From Elusimicrobiota bacterium (GTDB lineage: Bacteria > Elusimicrobiota > UBA5214 > JBBAAG01), in contig JBBAAG010000005.1 of NCBI GenBank assembly GCA_041658405.1, positions 1 to 64,000 of the forward strand: a DNA stretch of 64,000 nt, given 5' to 3'. Numbering within the stretch: position 1 is the stretch's first letter; each line of letters opens with the position of its first letter. Shown piece by piece: positions 47,463 to 56,439 of the stretch. The notes under the pieces were generated by a model. The model had not been told where the DNA came from. It saw only the letters and a program-made list of their open reading frames with translations, and did not search any database. The translations under genes and the position numbers were made by a program.

Positions 47463-48737
47463 ATGAGTAACAACAAAGTTTATACTGTTACCGAACTTAC
47501 GGCACTTATTAAAGATGTGCTTTCATCAAGTTATCCTGATGTATGGCTTACCGGCGAGGTATCAAATTTTTCAGTACCAGCTTCAGGGCATATGTATTTC
47601 ACGTTGAAGGATGATAATGCGCAGATAAGCGTTGTGATGTGGCATAATGCTAACCAAAAACTTAAATTCGCGGTGGAAGACGGGATGAAACTTCTTATCC
47701 GCGGCAGCCTCACAGTATTTGATAAGTACGGGAAGTATCAGATTATCGCTAAAACTATTGAGCCTTCAGGGAAGGGTGAGCTGCAGATACGGTTTGAGCA
47801 GCTGAAGGCTAAACTTGAAGCAGAGGGATTATTTGATGCGGCAAGGAAAAGGGTAATCCCTGAGATGCCGCAGAGGATCGGTGTGGTAACGTCTCCTACC
47901 GGAGCAGCAATCCGTGATATTTTGAATATCCTTAAACGCAGGTTCAGTAATCTTGAGATCCTTATTTATCCTGTAGCCGTGCAGGGAGAGGTTGCTGCTG
48001 GTGAGATTGCCGGTGCAATTACCGGGCTAAACAAATACTTTCCGGAACTTGATGTTTTATTAGTCGGCCGCGGGGGCGGGTCAATCGAAGATCTTTGGGC
48101 GTTTAATGAAGAAATTGTCGCACGGGCAATTGCAGCGTCGGATATACCAATAATTTCGTGTGTCGGGCATCAGGTGGATTTCACAATTGCTGATTTTGTG
48201 GCGGACTTACGTGCGGAAACGCCGTCCGCTGCAGCGGAGATTGTTGTTAAGAATAAAGATGAGGTTTTGCAGAGGATTACGTCGTTGTTTACAAGGTTAA
48301 AGAATAATATTGAGTACCTAAGCGCTAACCTTGAACTACGGGTACAGAGCGTTACAAAAAGCAGGGTGTTTACTTATCCTCTGGAAATAATACGGCCATA
48401 TCAGCAGTTAACCGATGAGTTTGGGATACGTATAAGCAGGGAAGTTATGGCATTGTCTGAACTTATGGGCCAAAAAGTTTCTTCTTTAGCGGAACGCGTT
48501 AAGTTAATCCACGTTATACGGTTGACTGAGGAACGGTTGAATAGTGTTACAGGTAAACTTAGTGCATTATCGCCATTAGGCGTGCTCTCCCGGGGGTATT
48601 CGATTGTTACGAACCAAACTGATGGGAAAGTTGTTAAATCTTCAACGCAGGTGGAGTCCGGGGACGGAGTGAAGATCCGTCTCGGGAATGGTGTTGTGTT
48701 CGGTAAGATCGTTGGGAAAGATATAGAAGATGCGTAA
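47463..48737 (+). CDS. xseA: Exodeoxyribonuclease VII large subunit
   Basis: 424 residues. The N-terminal OB fold reads VTELTALIKDVLSSSYPDVWLTGEVSNF and GHMYFTLKDDNAQISVVMW. The core has RIGVVTSPTGAAIRDIL, YPVAVQGEVAAGEIAGAI, VLLVGRGGGSIEDLWAFNEE, ISCVGHQVDFTIADFVADLRAETPSAAAE, followed by a coiled coil and a C-terminal LGVLSRGYSIV. It degrades single-stranded DNA with XseB. No xseB follows; instead a transposase-like gene overlaps the last 8 nt. Confidence 0.96.
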   Translation: MSNNKVYTVTELTALIKDVLSSSYPDVWLTGEVSNFSVPASGHMYFTLKDDNAQISVVMWHNANQKLKFAVEDGMKLLIRGSLTVFDKYGKYQIIAKTIEPSGKGELQIRFEQLKAKLEAEGLFDAARKRVIPEMPQRIGVVTSPTGAAIRDILNILKRRFSNLEILIYPVAVQGEVAAGEIAGAITGLNKYFPELDVLLVGRGGGSIEDLWAFNEEIVARAIAASDIPIISCVGHQVDFTIADFVADLRAETPSAAAEIVVKNKDEVLQRITSLFTRLKNNIEYLSANLELRVQSVTKSRVFTYPLEIIRPYQQLTDEFGIRISREVMALSELMGQKVSSLAERVKLIHVIRLTEERLNSVTGKLSALSPLGVLSRGYSIVTNQTDGKVVKSSTQVESGDGVKIRLGNGVVFGKIVGKDIEDA

Positions 48738-49686
48738 GAACAGGGTGGAGCTCAACGGCGGGATGTTTCATGTTATCAACCGCGGGAATAACCGTAAACA
48801 AATATTTTTGGTGAATGATGATTACAAAAAGTTTACCGAAATATTGTTTGACACAAAAAAGTTTTATGGGTTCAAGCTTTACGCATATGTCCTTATGCCA
48901 AACCATTTTCATTTACTCGTTCAAACCAGTGAGTTCCCAACTTCGGTATTTATGCAGTCAATGTTAACACGGTACGCAAAGTATTTTAATGAACGGCATC
49001 ACAGGGTGGGGCATATGTTTCAGGGACGGTATCAGTCAGTAATGATTGACCCGGAAAAGTATATGCTTCCTCTTATCAGGTATATTCATCTTAATCCGCA
49101 TAGAGCAGGGTTGGAACATAGTTTCGGTGCTTGGGAGTGTTCCGGTCATAATGATTATTTAAGTGGCGGGTTTGATGGGGTGGGGATTGATGTTGAATCC
49201 GCGTTATCGCGGTTTGATAAAGATAATGTTTCTGAAGCGCGGAGAAAGTATGAGGAGTATATCAAAGCCGGGATTTATGATGGGCATAATGAAGGGTTTT
49301 ATGGTAGTGAGTATGATAAACGGTTTATGGGTGAACGTGAATTTATTGATAAAACCAGGCAGAGGCTGCATGAAATTGTAAGAATTATTAATAAGCCGAA
49401 ACCGGATATCCGGTACCTGTCCGGCCGTGAGTTGTGGAACGAAATATGTAAACGGGTGGTGGGGAGAGTTGCGCTGGTTCAGGAGTCAGGGCGTTCACAG
49501 GCAACCGCACGGGCTGTGTTCAGCCATATTTCAAGGATTTATTACGGGCAGAGGACTGAGGATATAGCAACGTTTCTTAAATGCGACCCTTCCGCGGTGA
49601 GTCATTATCTAAAAAGGTTACAGTTAAAAATTGTTAAGTTTCCGCAGTTACAACAGTTGATAACTGATATTTTAACTAAGAAATAG
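48730..49686 (+). CDS. REP-associated tyrosine transposase-like protein (RAYT, Y1/HUH family) with DnaA-type C-terminal domain
   Basis: 318 residues. The Y1_Tnp fold is clear: GGMFHVINRGNNRKQIF, YAYVLMPNHFHLLVQT with the HUH pair His59/His61, HMFQGRYQSVMID and LIRYIHLNPHRAGL with the likely nucleophile Tyr118. Residues about 220-318 resemble the DnaA C-terminal helix-turn-helix seen in longer RAYTs (ATARAVFSHISRIYYG, CDPSAVSHYLKRL). RAYTs are single-copy HUH nucleases linked to REP palindromes. No terminal repeats or REP sequences are visible nearby. The start lies inside xseA (8-nt overlap), suggesting a settled, co-expressed gene rather than a recent insertion. Confidence 0.88.
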   Translation: MRKNRVELNGGMFHVINRGNNRKQIFLVNDDYKKFTEILFDTKKFYGFKLYAYVLMPNHFHLLVQTSEFPTSVFMQSMLTRYAKYFNERHHRVGHMFQGRYQSVMIDPEKYMLPLIRYIHLNPHRAGLEHSFGAWECSGHNDYLSGGFDGVGIDVESALSRFDKDNVSEARRKYEEYIKAGIYDGHNEGFYGSEYDKRFMGEREFIDKTRQRLHEIVRIINKPKPDIRYLSGRELWNEICKRVVGRVALVQESGRSQATARAVFSHISRIYYGQRTEDIATFLKCDPSAVSHYLKRLQLKIVKFPQLQQLITDILTKK

Positions 49687-49779
49687 CGTGTTTTATGTGT
49701 CAACTGTCAAGACTGGTGTATTTATATTTGTTGTTTAATATAGATAATATAGAATGTATTAGAAGGAGTGTCAAGGTTT

Positions 49780-51933
49780 ATGGTTAAGCAGGAAAATTCT
49801 AGTATCTGGGCGTTGGTAGGGGATGAATTTGATGAGAAAGTTCCACGCAGGACTGCAGTTGTTGTAAAGCCTAGTATTGACGGCGTGTCTTACGCGTACC
49901 CCGCGAATTTCGGGCAGATAGGGTATTATTTTGACTGCAGGAGTAATAGTACTTACGAAGAAGATTGGTTGTTTTCATTGACCCTTGCCGGTGTGGCGTA
50001 TCCTATGCATAACAACGCAACCGGTGATGCTTCGATTATTCAATCATATTTCGTTAAGATGCTGTACTTACCTTCTGCGGTTGTCCGTGAAGTGCGGTTT
50101 AGTTCGTTTGGTGCGGATGCTACTGAAATCCTTAGCCAGCCGTATGAAGACGCAATGAGTTGGCATATCGGGTTCAAGTCAAAGAGAAAAGAGCAGTTTC
50201 TTGATAAAAAAATGTATTTTGACCTCTATTGCCGGAAAGGGTTTAAGTCTGCAAGTCTTATCTCTTCTGGTAAGTTAAAGGTGGAGTTTGAGGCCGGTGA
50301 TGTCGTGTATCTCAATACAACCGCCCGGTTTATAGGAACCTACGCTAGTGCAGAGGAGTATACCGCCGCAATTGCAGGACAAAAGTTTAATAATAAAGTT
50401 ATAGGATCCGGGAAACCCGCGCATTTATTGTTTGAGTATCAGGTACATCTTTTACTTGGGCAGTCACAAACGTTAAGGGTGGGGTTATCCCAAAAAAGTA
50501 TGGCGCTTGCACAAAAAGCGTGTGTTTGTAAAGACACTCTCGCTGTGGTTGAGCAACGGTGGAATAAATGGTTCACCAGCTTGCCTCGCCCGGAGTTTAC
50601 TTCCGCTGAACTTGAGAAGGTGTATTATAAATGCTGGTGGATAGTAAAACTTAACTACTATAAAAACCCTAGATGGGGTCATACCGTGCTTGAAGCGTTG
50701 CCGGTCTACCGCGGGTACTGGTTATGGGCATTGTCTGCAGTAGATTTTCTGTCCAACCAGAACAGTGAGTACACGTCGAAGTATGTAAAGACTGTCCTTG
50801 AGTTATTCACTAAATACCAGCGGGAGGATGGGTTTATCAGTCACGCAATATATTTAACAGAAAAGATACCCGGTGAAAACTGGGGTCGGAGAAGTATTAC
50901 TCAAACACCGCATATTCCGTGGGTAGCGTTGAGGTATTACTACGCAACGAAGGATATCAAGAGCCTTGCACGGTGGTATCCGCATCTGGTTAAGTTCTAT
51001 GATTACCTTACAGAATCGAGGGATAAGGCTTTCCGTAACCTGCATCTTTGGGCAATTTATACGTCCTACGATACGGGGCTTGATACTACCGCAGTGTTTG
51101 AACGCGTTACCTACGGTGAGAATGGGGTGAAGGAAAAGTATTGTTATCCCGCAATCTATGCTGCGGAACGGTTCCGGTACGAGAATGCATTGGCTAAAAT
51201 CGCAGGTATACTCGGGAAAAACGGTGATGCAGATCTTTATCTCGCAGAAGCTGATAAAACCAGGGGTGCGATTGATAAGTATTTATGGGATAACAAAAAA
51301 AAGTGGTATGGTGTCATCCATGAAGACGGGAAACTTGATACGCGGGTTGGAGTGGATGGGTTATTTCCATTAGCATACGGGATGGTGAGTAAAGAAAAAG
51401 CGAAAAGTGCGTACCCGAACTATCTTAAACTGATTGATACCTACGGAGTACGTACAGTTGCAGAGGATGAACCCGGGTTTATGGCAAATGTGTACTGGCG
51501 CGGGCCGTCCTGGCCGAAGTCAAAGTCAATGGCAATGGCGGCGGCTAAGAATTATTATCCTCAGGATGTTAAACGCGTGCTGGAAAGCATAAAAAACTTT
51601 GTCCTGAAATACCCCAGTGTTTGGGAATGTTTCAACGCAAAAACAGGGGAGGTTGCGTATGGCGACCGCGGGATGATGGCAACCCCTGTTATTTGTTCAA
51701 ATGTTGGTTCTGCTGAGTTGATGATCGCGGTTATGACAGCACTAGGGACGGATATGTACAGTATTGACGATGAGATTGTTACCCGTCAAAGTTTAAGGAA
51801 TTTTCATTGGGCAGGGAAACGGTTGGATATCGCGTATGACAAGCGGTCGGGTAGCGTAAAAGTACGGGGTAAAGCTGTGGAAGTGAAAAACCGCGGGGAT
51901 GTTACAATTAACGGGAAGAAGTACAGGGTTTGA
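49780..51933 (+). CDS. GH63-like (alpha,alpha)6-barrel glycoside hydrolase
   Basis: 717 residues from ATG 49780 with AGAAGGAG 11 nt upstream; GTG 49768 is less likely. No signal peptide, so cytoplasmic. The N-terminal third is beta-rich. The catalytic half has YRGYWLWALSAVDFLSNQN, QTPHIPWVALRYYYATKD, LHLWAIYTSYDTGLD, VDGLFPLAYGMVS, ANVYWRGPSWPKSKSMAMAA and VWECFNAKTGEVAYGDRGMMATPVICSN. The YWRGP-W plus paired acidic residues fit GH63/GH37-like glucosidases and trehalases. Which oligosaccharide is cut is unknown. Its stop overlaps the next start (TTGA at 51930). Confidence 0.8.
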   Translation: MVKQENSSIWALVGDEFDEKVPRRTAVVVKPSIDGVSYAYPANFGQIGYYFDCRSNSTYEEDWLFSLTLAGVAYPMHNNATGDASIIQSYFVKMLYLPSAVVREVRFSSFGADATEILSQPYEDAMSWHIGFKSKRKEQFLDKKMYFDLYCRKGFKSASLISSGKLKVEFEAGDVVYLNTTARFIGTYASAEEYTAAIAGQKFNNKVIGSGKPAHLLFEYQVHLLLGQSQTLRVGLSQKSMALAQKACVCKDTLAVVEQRWNKWFTSLPRPEFTSAELEKVYYKCWWIVKLNYYKNPRWGHTVLEALPVYRGYWLWALSAVDFLSNQNSEYTSKYVKTVLELFTKYQREDGFISHAIYLTEKIPGENWGRRSITQTPHIPWVALRYYYATKDIKSLARWYPHLVKFYDYLTESRDKAFRNLHLWAIYTSYDTGLDTTAVFERVTYGENGVKEKYCYPAIYAAERFRYENALAKIAGILGKNGDADLYLAEADKTRGAIDKYLWDNKKKWYGVIHEDGKLDTRVGVDGLFPLAYGMVSKEKAKSAYPNYLKLIDTYGVRTVAEDEPGFMANVYWRGPSWPKSKSMAMAAAKNYYPQDVKRVLESIKNFVLKYPSVWECFNAKTGEVAYGDRGMMATPVICSNVGSAELMIAVMTALGTDMYSIDDEIVTRQSLRNFHWAGKRLDIAYDKRSGSVKVRGKAVEVKNRGDVTINGKKYRV

Positions 51934-52715
51934 AGAATAATAATAAACAGTTTGGAGCGTATCTCACCGGTTTAACCGGTAGAGTGGTGGACCTCACAAA
52001 AGTCGTGGGTGAAACCCATCACGGGATACAGGGGCATTGGGAGACAAGGTTTGAACAGACAAAACCATCTTCAGATCCGTATGTCGCAACCGGGATTAAG
52101 GCAAGCGCGCATCTTATTGGTACTCACGTAGATAAGTGGTGGCATCGGTGGGCAAAGGAGTGGGAACAAAATCCTCGGAAGTTTAAGGGTAAGAAGTGGA
52201 CGAAAGAAAATGGGATATTGTATCCTGATGGTGTAAAAGACGCTGATTTTCCTGAAAAATGCCTGTCGTTTTGTTATGTACTAAACCTTACCAAGAAAAA
52301 AGTGGGGGGTAGGTTTGATCCGCCAAGCGAGGCGATGTACTGGGATGGTAAGGTACAGGATATTGTTATAAAACAACAGTTTAATGCGCTTAGGAAGAAG
52401 TTCTTGCCGCCAAAAGGTATGGTTTCCGCTGTTCTGCTGGTCTCAGGGAGTACTTGGAGGCCGGAGGTAGGGGTTGAGGCTGTTAAATACCTTATTTCTA
52501 AGGGAATAATGGTTATTGCTACTGATGTTACTTTAACTTTTGTACCGGGGATGGTGCATGATTTGCTTCAACCTGGGGTGATATTTGTTGAGTCTCTGGT
52601 TAATACTATGCCTGTTGTTGATGATGAAGTAGTAGGGTTGTGGGTACAACCTCTTAAGCTTGTCGGGCGGGAGGCTGCACCGGCAAATGTTTATGCAATA
52701 AAAGGGTTAAGATAA
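51930..52715 (+). CDS. Cyclase/kynurenine-formamidase-like family protein
   Basis: 261 residues from TTG overlapping the previous stop. GRVVDLTKVVGETHHGIQG near the start and AHLIGTHVDKWWH at residues 60-72 resemble the metal site HxGTHxDxPxH of the cyclase family. The C-terminal GVIFVESLVNTMPVV and VQPLKLVGREAAPANVYAI fit the family's usual end. The first His is shifted by one residue and the Pro is replaced by Trp, so the metal site is atypical. Family members hydrolyse formamides, amides or lactones. The tight coupling to a glycosidase suggests a sugar-derived substrate, which is inference. Confidence 0.65.
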   Translation: MKNNNKQFGAYLTGLTGRVVDLTKVVGETHHGIQGHWETRFEQTKPSSDPYVATGIKASAHLIGTHVDKWWHRWAKEWEQNPRKFKGKKWTKENGILYPDGVKDADFPEKCLSFCYVLNLTKKKVGGRFDPPSEAMYWDGKVQDIVIKQQFNALRKKFLPPKGMVSAVLLVSGSTWRPEVGVEAVKYLISKGIMVIATDVTLTFVPGMVHDLLQPGVIFVESLVNTMPVVDDEVVGLWVQPLKLVGREAAPANVYAIKGLR

Positions 52716-52724
52716 TTTAATAAA

Positions 52725-52757
52725 CTTAATAAATAACATTAAGTGTTGTTTATTAAG
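52725..52757. other. AT-rich 13-bp stem-loop
   Basis: CTTAATAAATAAC (52725-52737) can pair along its whole length, with one G-U pair, with GTTGTTTATTAAG (52745-52757), leaving a 7-nt loop. No T-run follows, so it is not a standard intrinsic terminator. It lies in the 85-nt gap between the cyclase-like and GH84-like genes and may protect mRNA ends or be an operator. Confidence 0.4.
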
Positions 52758-52800
52758 TAATATAAAATAACGACCTATAATAGACAACAATAGATAGATT

Positions 52801-54549
52801 ATGCAGAGGAATAATATGGCACAAATAAAGAAATTAAAATTAATAAAACACTTTAACTATTGCGTTGTTTTAGTGTATGCTGTCTTTTGTTTTAATGTTA
52901 ACCTTTTTTGCGAAAACTTGCCCAAAAATACAGGGGTTCAACCCGCAAAGTTCGATATCCGCGGGGTCAAAGGCCTATGGTGGTATGATATCTCAAAGTA
53001 TAAGGATATCATGGCTTGGATGCCCTCACATGGGTTCAACTTTCTTATGTTTTGCTACTCATCGTTCCCGGGAAGCAGCGAATTGTGGCGAAAGGGGTAT
53101 ACTGAATCTGAACTTAAAGGGATGAAGGACGTTGCGGATTATTGCTCAAGCCACGGGATAACGCTGTGTTTGGCTATAAATCCTGGGATTTACAGCAGAA
53201 CTAAGATTGTGTATTCCAGTGACGAAGAGTACCAGCTGATGCTCGCGAGTTTGGTGAAAGTGTACAAAGCTACCGGGATTAAATGGTACGCGTTATGCCT
53301 TGACGATATTATTGAAAAGTTGTCAGATAAGGATAAAACTAGGTTTAAAACACTGGCGGAAGCTCATACCTTTTTTGTTAACCGCGTGTATAAAGGGTTG
53401 AAAGAACAGGTGCCGGGGGTGAATATGATATTCTGCCCTGCAGCGTATACTACCGGGTTTGCATTGAAGAATACTGAGTATTCAAAATATGTCGGGGAAA
53501 AGGTTGATTCTTCCATCCTGTTCTTCTGGACCGGGCCAACAGTGTGTTCATCCAATATTATTGACGAGGATGTTGGTAAAATAAGGAAGTTTTTTGGTAG
53601 TACCCGCGAGATTGTTATCTGGGACAATTACCCGGTGAATGATTATATCCCGTGGCGGTTGCTGTTATCCCCTGTAAAAGGACGCTCAAAAACGTTATAT
53701 AAGCATGTCCGTGGCCTTATTTCGAACCCAATGAAACAGATGGAAGCATCAAAACTGCCTCTGGCGGCCATAGGCGAGTACTTGTCTGACCCCGGAAATT
53801 ATGATCCTGAAAGAGCAATGGCTAGATCAATCGCTGAACTTGGCGGGGGTGAGGTTGATTATGTTCTGAAAGATCTGGTTGGGATATACGGCAGATACTT
53901 TTTAGGTGATAAAAAGTTTGAGTATATCGACGTTCCTGAAAATCCAAATGATGTAAGGGTAAGAATCGCGAAATTACGCGGTATCCTTGTTGTTTTACGT
54001 AATAACACTAAGTACCGTAGGTTGTACGATGACGTACGCCCGGCTATAGAGTCTGACATTGTGCGGTTGGAACAGTATATCATAAGGAAAAAAGGGTGTA
54101 AGGGTAAGTCCGGCCGAGTAGTACTTAAAGGGTTAGACTTTACCGGCGGTGGTGGGGAAGTTTATAGGTATCGAAAAAGTTTTAGGTACGAAGTTAATTA
54201 TGTTTATGCTAAACCGTCAAAACTTGATGTTATGTCATCAGATTTTTGGGTGAATAATATCGACGGGATTACCGGTGCTGAACTTGTGATTGAAGCAATG
54301 TGTAGTAAAAAAGGCGGTAACTGCAGGGTTGAGATAAGGGTTAATGATAACATTGTGTTCTCCGGGAAGAATAATTTTCGTGCTGAACCAAAATGGACAA
54401 CCCAGTCGTTTGCAGTACCACCAAAAATGTTGCGTACCGGCAAAAATATTATAATAATATGTAATATCGAACCTGAAGGTAAGGCGGGCTCGCCGCCATG
54501 GTTTATGATATCAAAAGTTGAAGTTGTACTTAGGAACGAGGAGAAATAA
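52801..54549 (+). CDS. Secreted GH84-like beta-N-acetylglucosaminidase
   Basis: 582 residues (ATG 52816 is an alternative start). Hydrophobic signal segment YCVVLVYAVFCFNVNLFC at about 20-37. The TIM-barrel part has GLWWYDISKYKDIMAWMPSHG, KWYALCLDDI (adjacent Asp168-Asp169, the GH84 catalytic pair pattern), ILFFWTGPTVCSSNI, EIVIWDNYPVND and GLISNPMKQMEASKLPLAAIGEYL. These follow O-GlcNAcase/hyaluronidase-type GH84 order. A C-terminal beta-sandwich (about 440-580) resembles a carbohydrate-binding module. It would release GlcNAc or similar from glycans outside the inner membrane. No close family member can be named. Confidence 0.78.
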   Translation: MQRNNMAQIKKLKLIKHFNYCVVLVYAVFCFNVNLFCENLPKNTGVQPAKFDIRGVKGLWWYDISKYKDIMAWMPSHGFNFLMFCYSSFPGSSELWRKGYTESELKGMKDVADYCSSHGITLCLAINPGIYSRTKIVYSSDEEYQLMLASLVKVYKATGIKWYALCLDDIIEKLSDKDKTRFKTLAEAHTFFVNRVYKGLKEQVPGVNMIFCPAAYTTGFALKNTEYSKYVGEKVDSSILFFWTGPTVCSSNIIDEDVGKIRKFFGSTREIVIWDNYPVNDYIPWRLLLSPVKGRSKTLYKHVRGLISNPMKQMEASKLPLAAIGEYLSDPGNYDPERAMARSIAELGGGEVDYVLKDLVGIYGRYFLGDKKFEYIDVPENPNDVRVRIAKLRGILVVLRNNTKYRRLYDDVRPAIESDIVRLEQYIIRKKGCKGKSGRVVLKGLDFTGGGGEVYRYRKSFRYEVNYVYAKPSKLDVMSSDFWVNNIDGITGAELVIEAMCSKKGGNCRVEIRVNDNIVFSGKNNFRAEPKWTTQSFAVPPKMLRTGKNIIIICNIEPEGKAGSPPWFMISKVEVVLRNEEK

Positions 54550-54552
54550 ATT

Positions 54553-56430
54553 ATGAGACACGGACTTGTGGTGTTAGTATTAGCATTAATGTCTTTGATT
54601 CCAGGAGTTGTAAAAGGAGAAAATGTTGTGGAAAACCTTGGTGTACCGTCGAAAATAGCGGAAGTTTATGGCAGTTTGGTCAGCCCGGATGGGAAAACAA
54701 TACTTTGTAATTTCGGGCAGACAGTGAACGACTTTTTTGTGGTCGCGGTTACTACTGACGGGGTGGCAAAAAAAATTGTTCCGCCTCCGGGGAAAGGAAA
54801 CCAATGGGTACTTTGCCGAGGGTTCATTTTCAATCCAGTAGATAGAAAGGTTTATATCGGCAGTACGTTTGATGCAACTTTTTTTCGGTTGGACCCGTTC
54901 AACCTGGATAAAGGTATTGAACTGCTCGGGCAGATGGAGAAAGGCGAAACTTATTCCTGGAATATGACCGTTGGGTTGGATGGTAAAGTGTATGCCGGGA
55001 CGTATCCGGGGTGTAAACTATTCGCGTACGACCCTGCAGCGGGGAAAGTGTTGAAACTCGGGAAGATGAGCGGTAATAACAAGTACTGCCGGACGTTGGC
55101 AGTAGGGAAAAACGGGAAGATATACTGCGGGCTCGGGTGTGATGAACAAGACGTTGTGGTGTATAACCCAGTAGATGGCAGTACGAAGTCTGTGATAATA
55201 TCTGGACTAAAAAAGCCGGGTTTCGCGACGGTTGGGAATAATGCAGACGGCGAGGTGTATACAAATGTTAACGGGAAATCGTATATCATTGACGATAATG
55301 ATAATTTAGTTGAAAAAAAGTATAGTACTGCGAGATATACTGTCCATTTCCCGAATACGTTTGCTGACGGTAGTATTCTGCTCGGAGTTAATTTGGAAGG
55401 TAAGTATACGATAAAAGATTCTTCAACCGGGGTAAAAACAACTGGGAAGTTTGAGTATTCCAGCGACGGTGTGCTGGTATTCGCGTTGGTTGAAGGGCCG
55501 GATAAAAATATTTATGGGAGTACGTTTCTTCCTTTATCAATCTTTAAGTACGATACGAAGTCCGGGAAAAATGAGTTTTTGGGTGTCCACGGCGGGGGTG
55601 AAGTGTACTCGTTTGTTACGTACAAAAACAAAATAATTGAATCCGTGTACCCCCAGGGTAGGATTTTTTCGTACGATCTTGACAAACCATGGAATCCTAA
55701 CGGTGACGCGGCTATCAGCCCGTCGACAAACCCGAAAACTATTGTGTCCCTCGGGTCGCCGTTCATGCGCCCGATGTGCACGATTATTGTTGATAATATG
55801 GTGTACATAGCAGGGATTACGGATTACGGGTACCACCAGGGGGGGATCGCGGTTATCGACGCGGAAACTGAGAAACTTGTTGCGAAGTATGAAGGCGTGA
55901 TCTCCAGCCAAAGCGTTAGCGTTATTACATACGACCCTGCAACAAAACTTATCTTCGGCGGGTCGAGTATACATATAGGCAACCGCAAGCCAATCGCGTC
56001 TGCTGCAACGATGTTTGCGTTCAACCCTGTAACCGGGAAGGTGGAGTACGAGTTCAGCCCAACTACTTCTACTTACACAGGTGTACAGTTTATAGCTACG
56101 CTAAAACCCGGGATTGTTGCAATAATATTGTCGTTAGATGGGAAATGGCAGTTATTTGTGTATGACACTGTTAAGAAAGAGTTTATCGCGAAAAACATTG
56201 TTACACCGCTGAAGAAAACGCCGGTTAGGTTTTATAATACCGCGAAGAACGGGATGGTTTATAGTAACACTGGGCGCGAACTGTATACGATTAACCCGCA
56301 AACGTATGAAGTGAAGGTTATTAAGTCAGTGGAGGAAGGGAATATTTCTACTAACGCAGTCCTCTCCGGCGGGTACTTGTATTACGGTGTCGACCAAATG
56401 TTGTACCGTTATAAGGTGGAAGGGAATTAA
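54553..56430 (+). CDS. Secreted beta-propeller protein
   Basis: 625 residues. Signal peptide HGLVVLVLALMSLIPGVVKG. The rest is a series of about 45-70-residue blades with repeating phrases: DRKVYIGSTFDATFFRLDP, DGKVYAGTYPGCKLFAYDP, NGKIYCGLGCDEQDVVVYNP, DKNIYGSTFLPLSIFKYD, KLIFGGSSIHIG and NGMVYSNTGRELYTINP. The G-K-(I/V)-Y-x-G and x-Y-D/N-P pattern is that of PQQ/NHL/YVTN-type propellers. It starts 3 nt after the GH84-like gene, so it is probably co-expressed and may bind or present glycan substrates. No catalytic motif seen. Confidence 0.8.
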   Translation: MRHGLVVLVLALMSLIPGVVKGENVVENLGVPSKIAEVYGSLVSPDGKTILCNFGQTVNDFFVVAVTTDGVAKKIVPPPGKGNQWVLCRGFIFNPVDRKVYIGSTFDATFFRLDPFNLDKGIELLGQMEKGETYSWNMTVGLDGKVYAGTYPGCKLFAYDPAAGKVLKLGKMSGNNKYCRTLAVGKNGKIYCGLGCDEQDVVVYNPVDGSTKSVIISGLKKPGFATVGNNADGEVYTNVNGKSYIIDDNDNLVEKKYSTARYTVHFPNTFADGSILLGVNLEGKYTIKDSSTGVKTTGKFEYSSDGVLVFALVEGPDKNIYGSTFLPLSIFKYDTKSGKNEFLGVHGGGEVYSFVTYKNKIIESVYPQGRIFSYDLDKPWNPNGDAAISPSTNPKTIVSLGSPFMRPMCTIIVDNMVYIAGITDYGYHQGGIAVIDAETEKLVAKYEGVISSQSVSVITYDPATKLIFGGSSIHIGNRKPIASAATMFAFNPVTGKVEYEFSPTTSTYTGVQFIATLKPGIVAIILSLDGKWQLFVYDTVKKEFIAKNIVTPLKKTPVRFYNTAKNGMVYSNTGRELYTINPQTYEVKVIKSVEEGNISTNAVLSGGYLYYGVDQMLYRYKVEGN

Positions 56431-56439
56431 GTTTACGTT

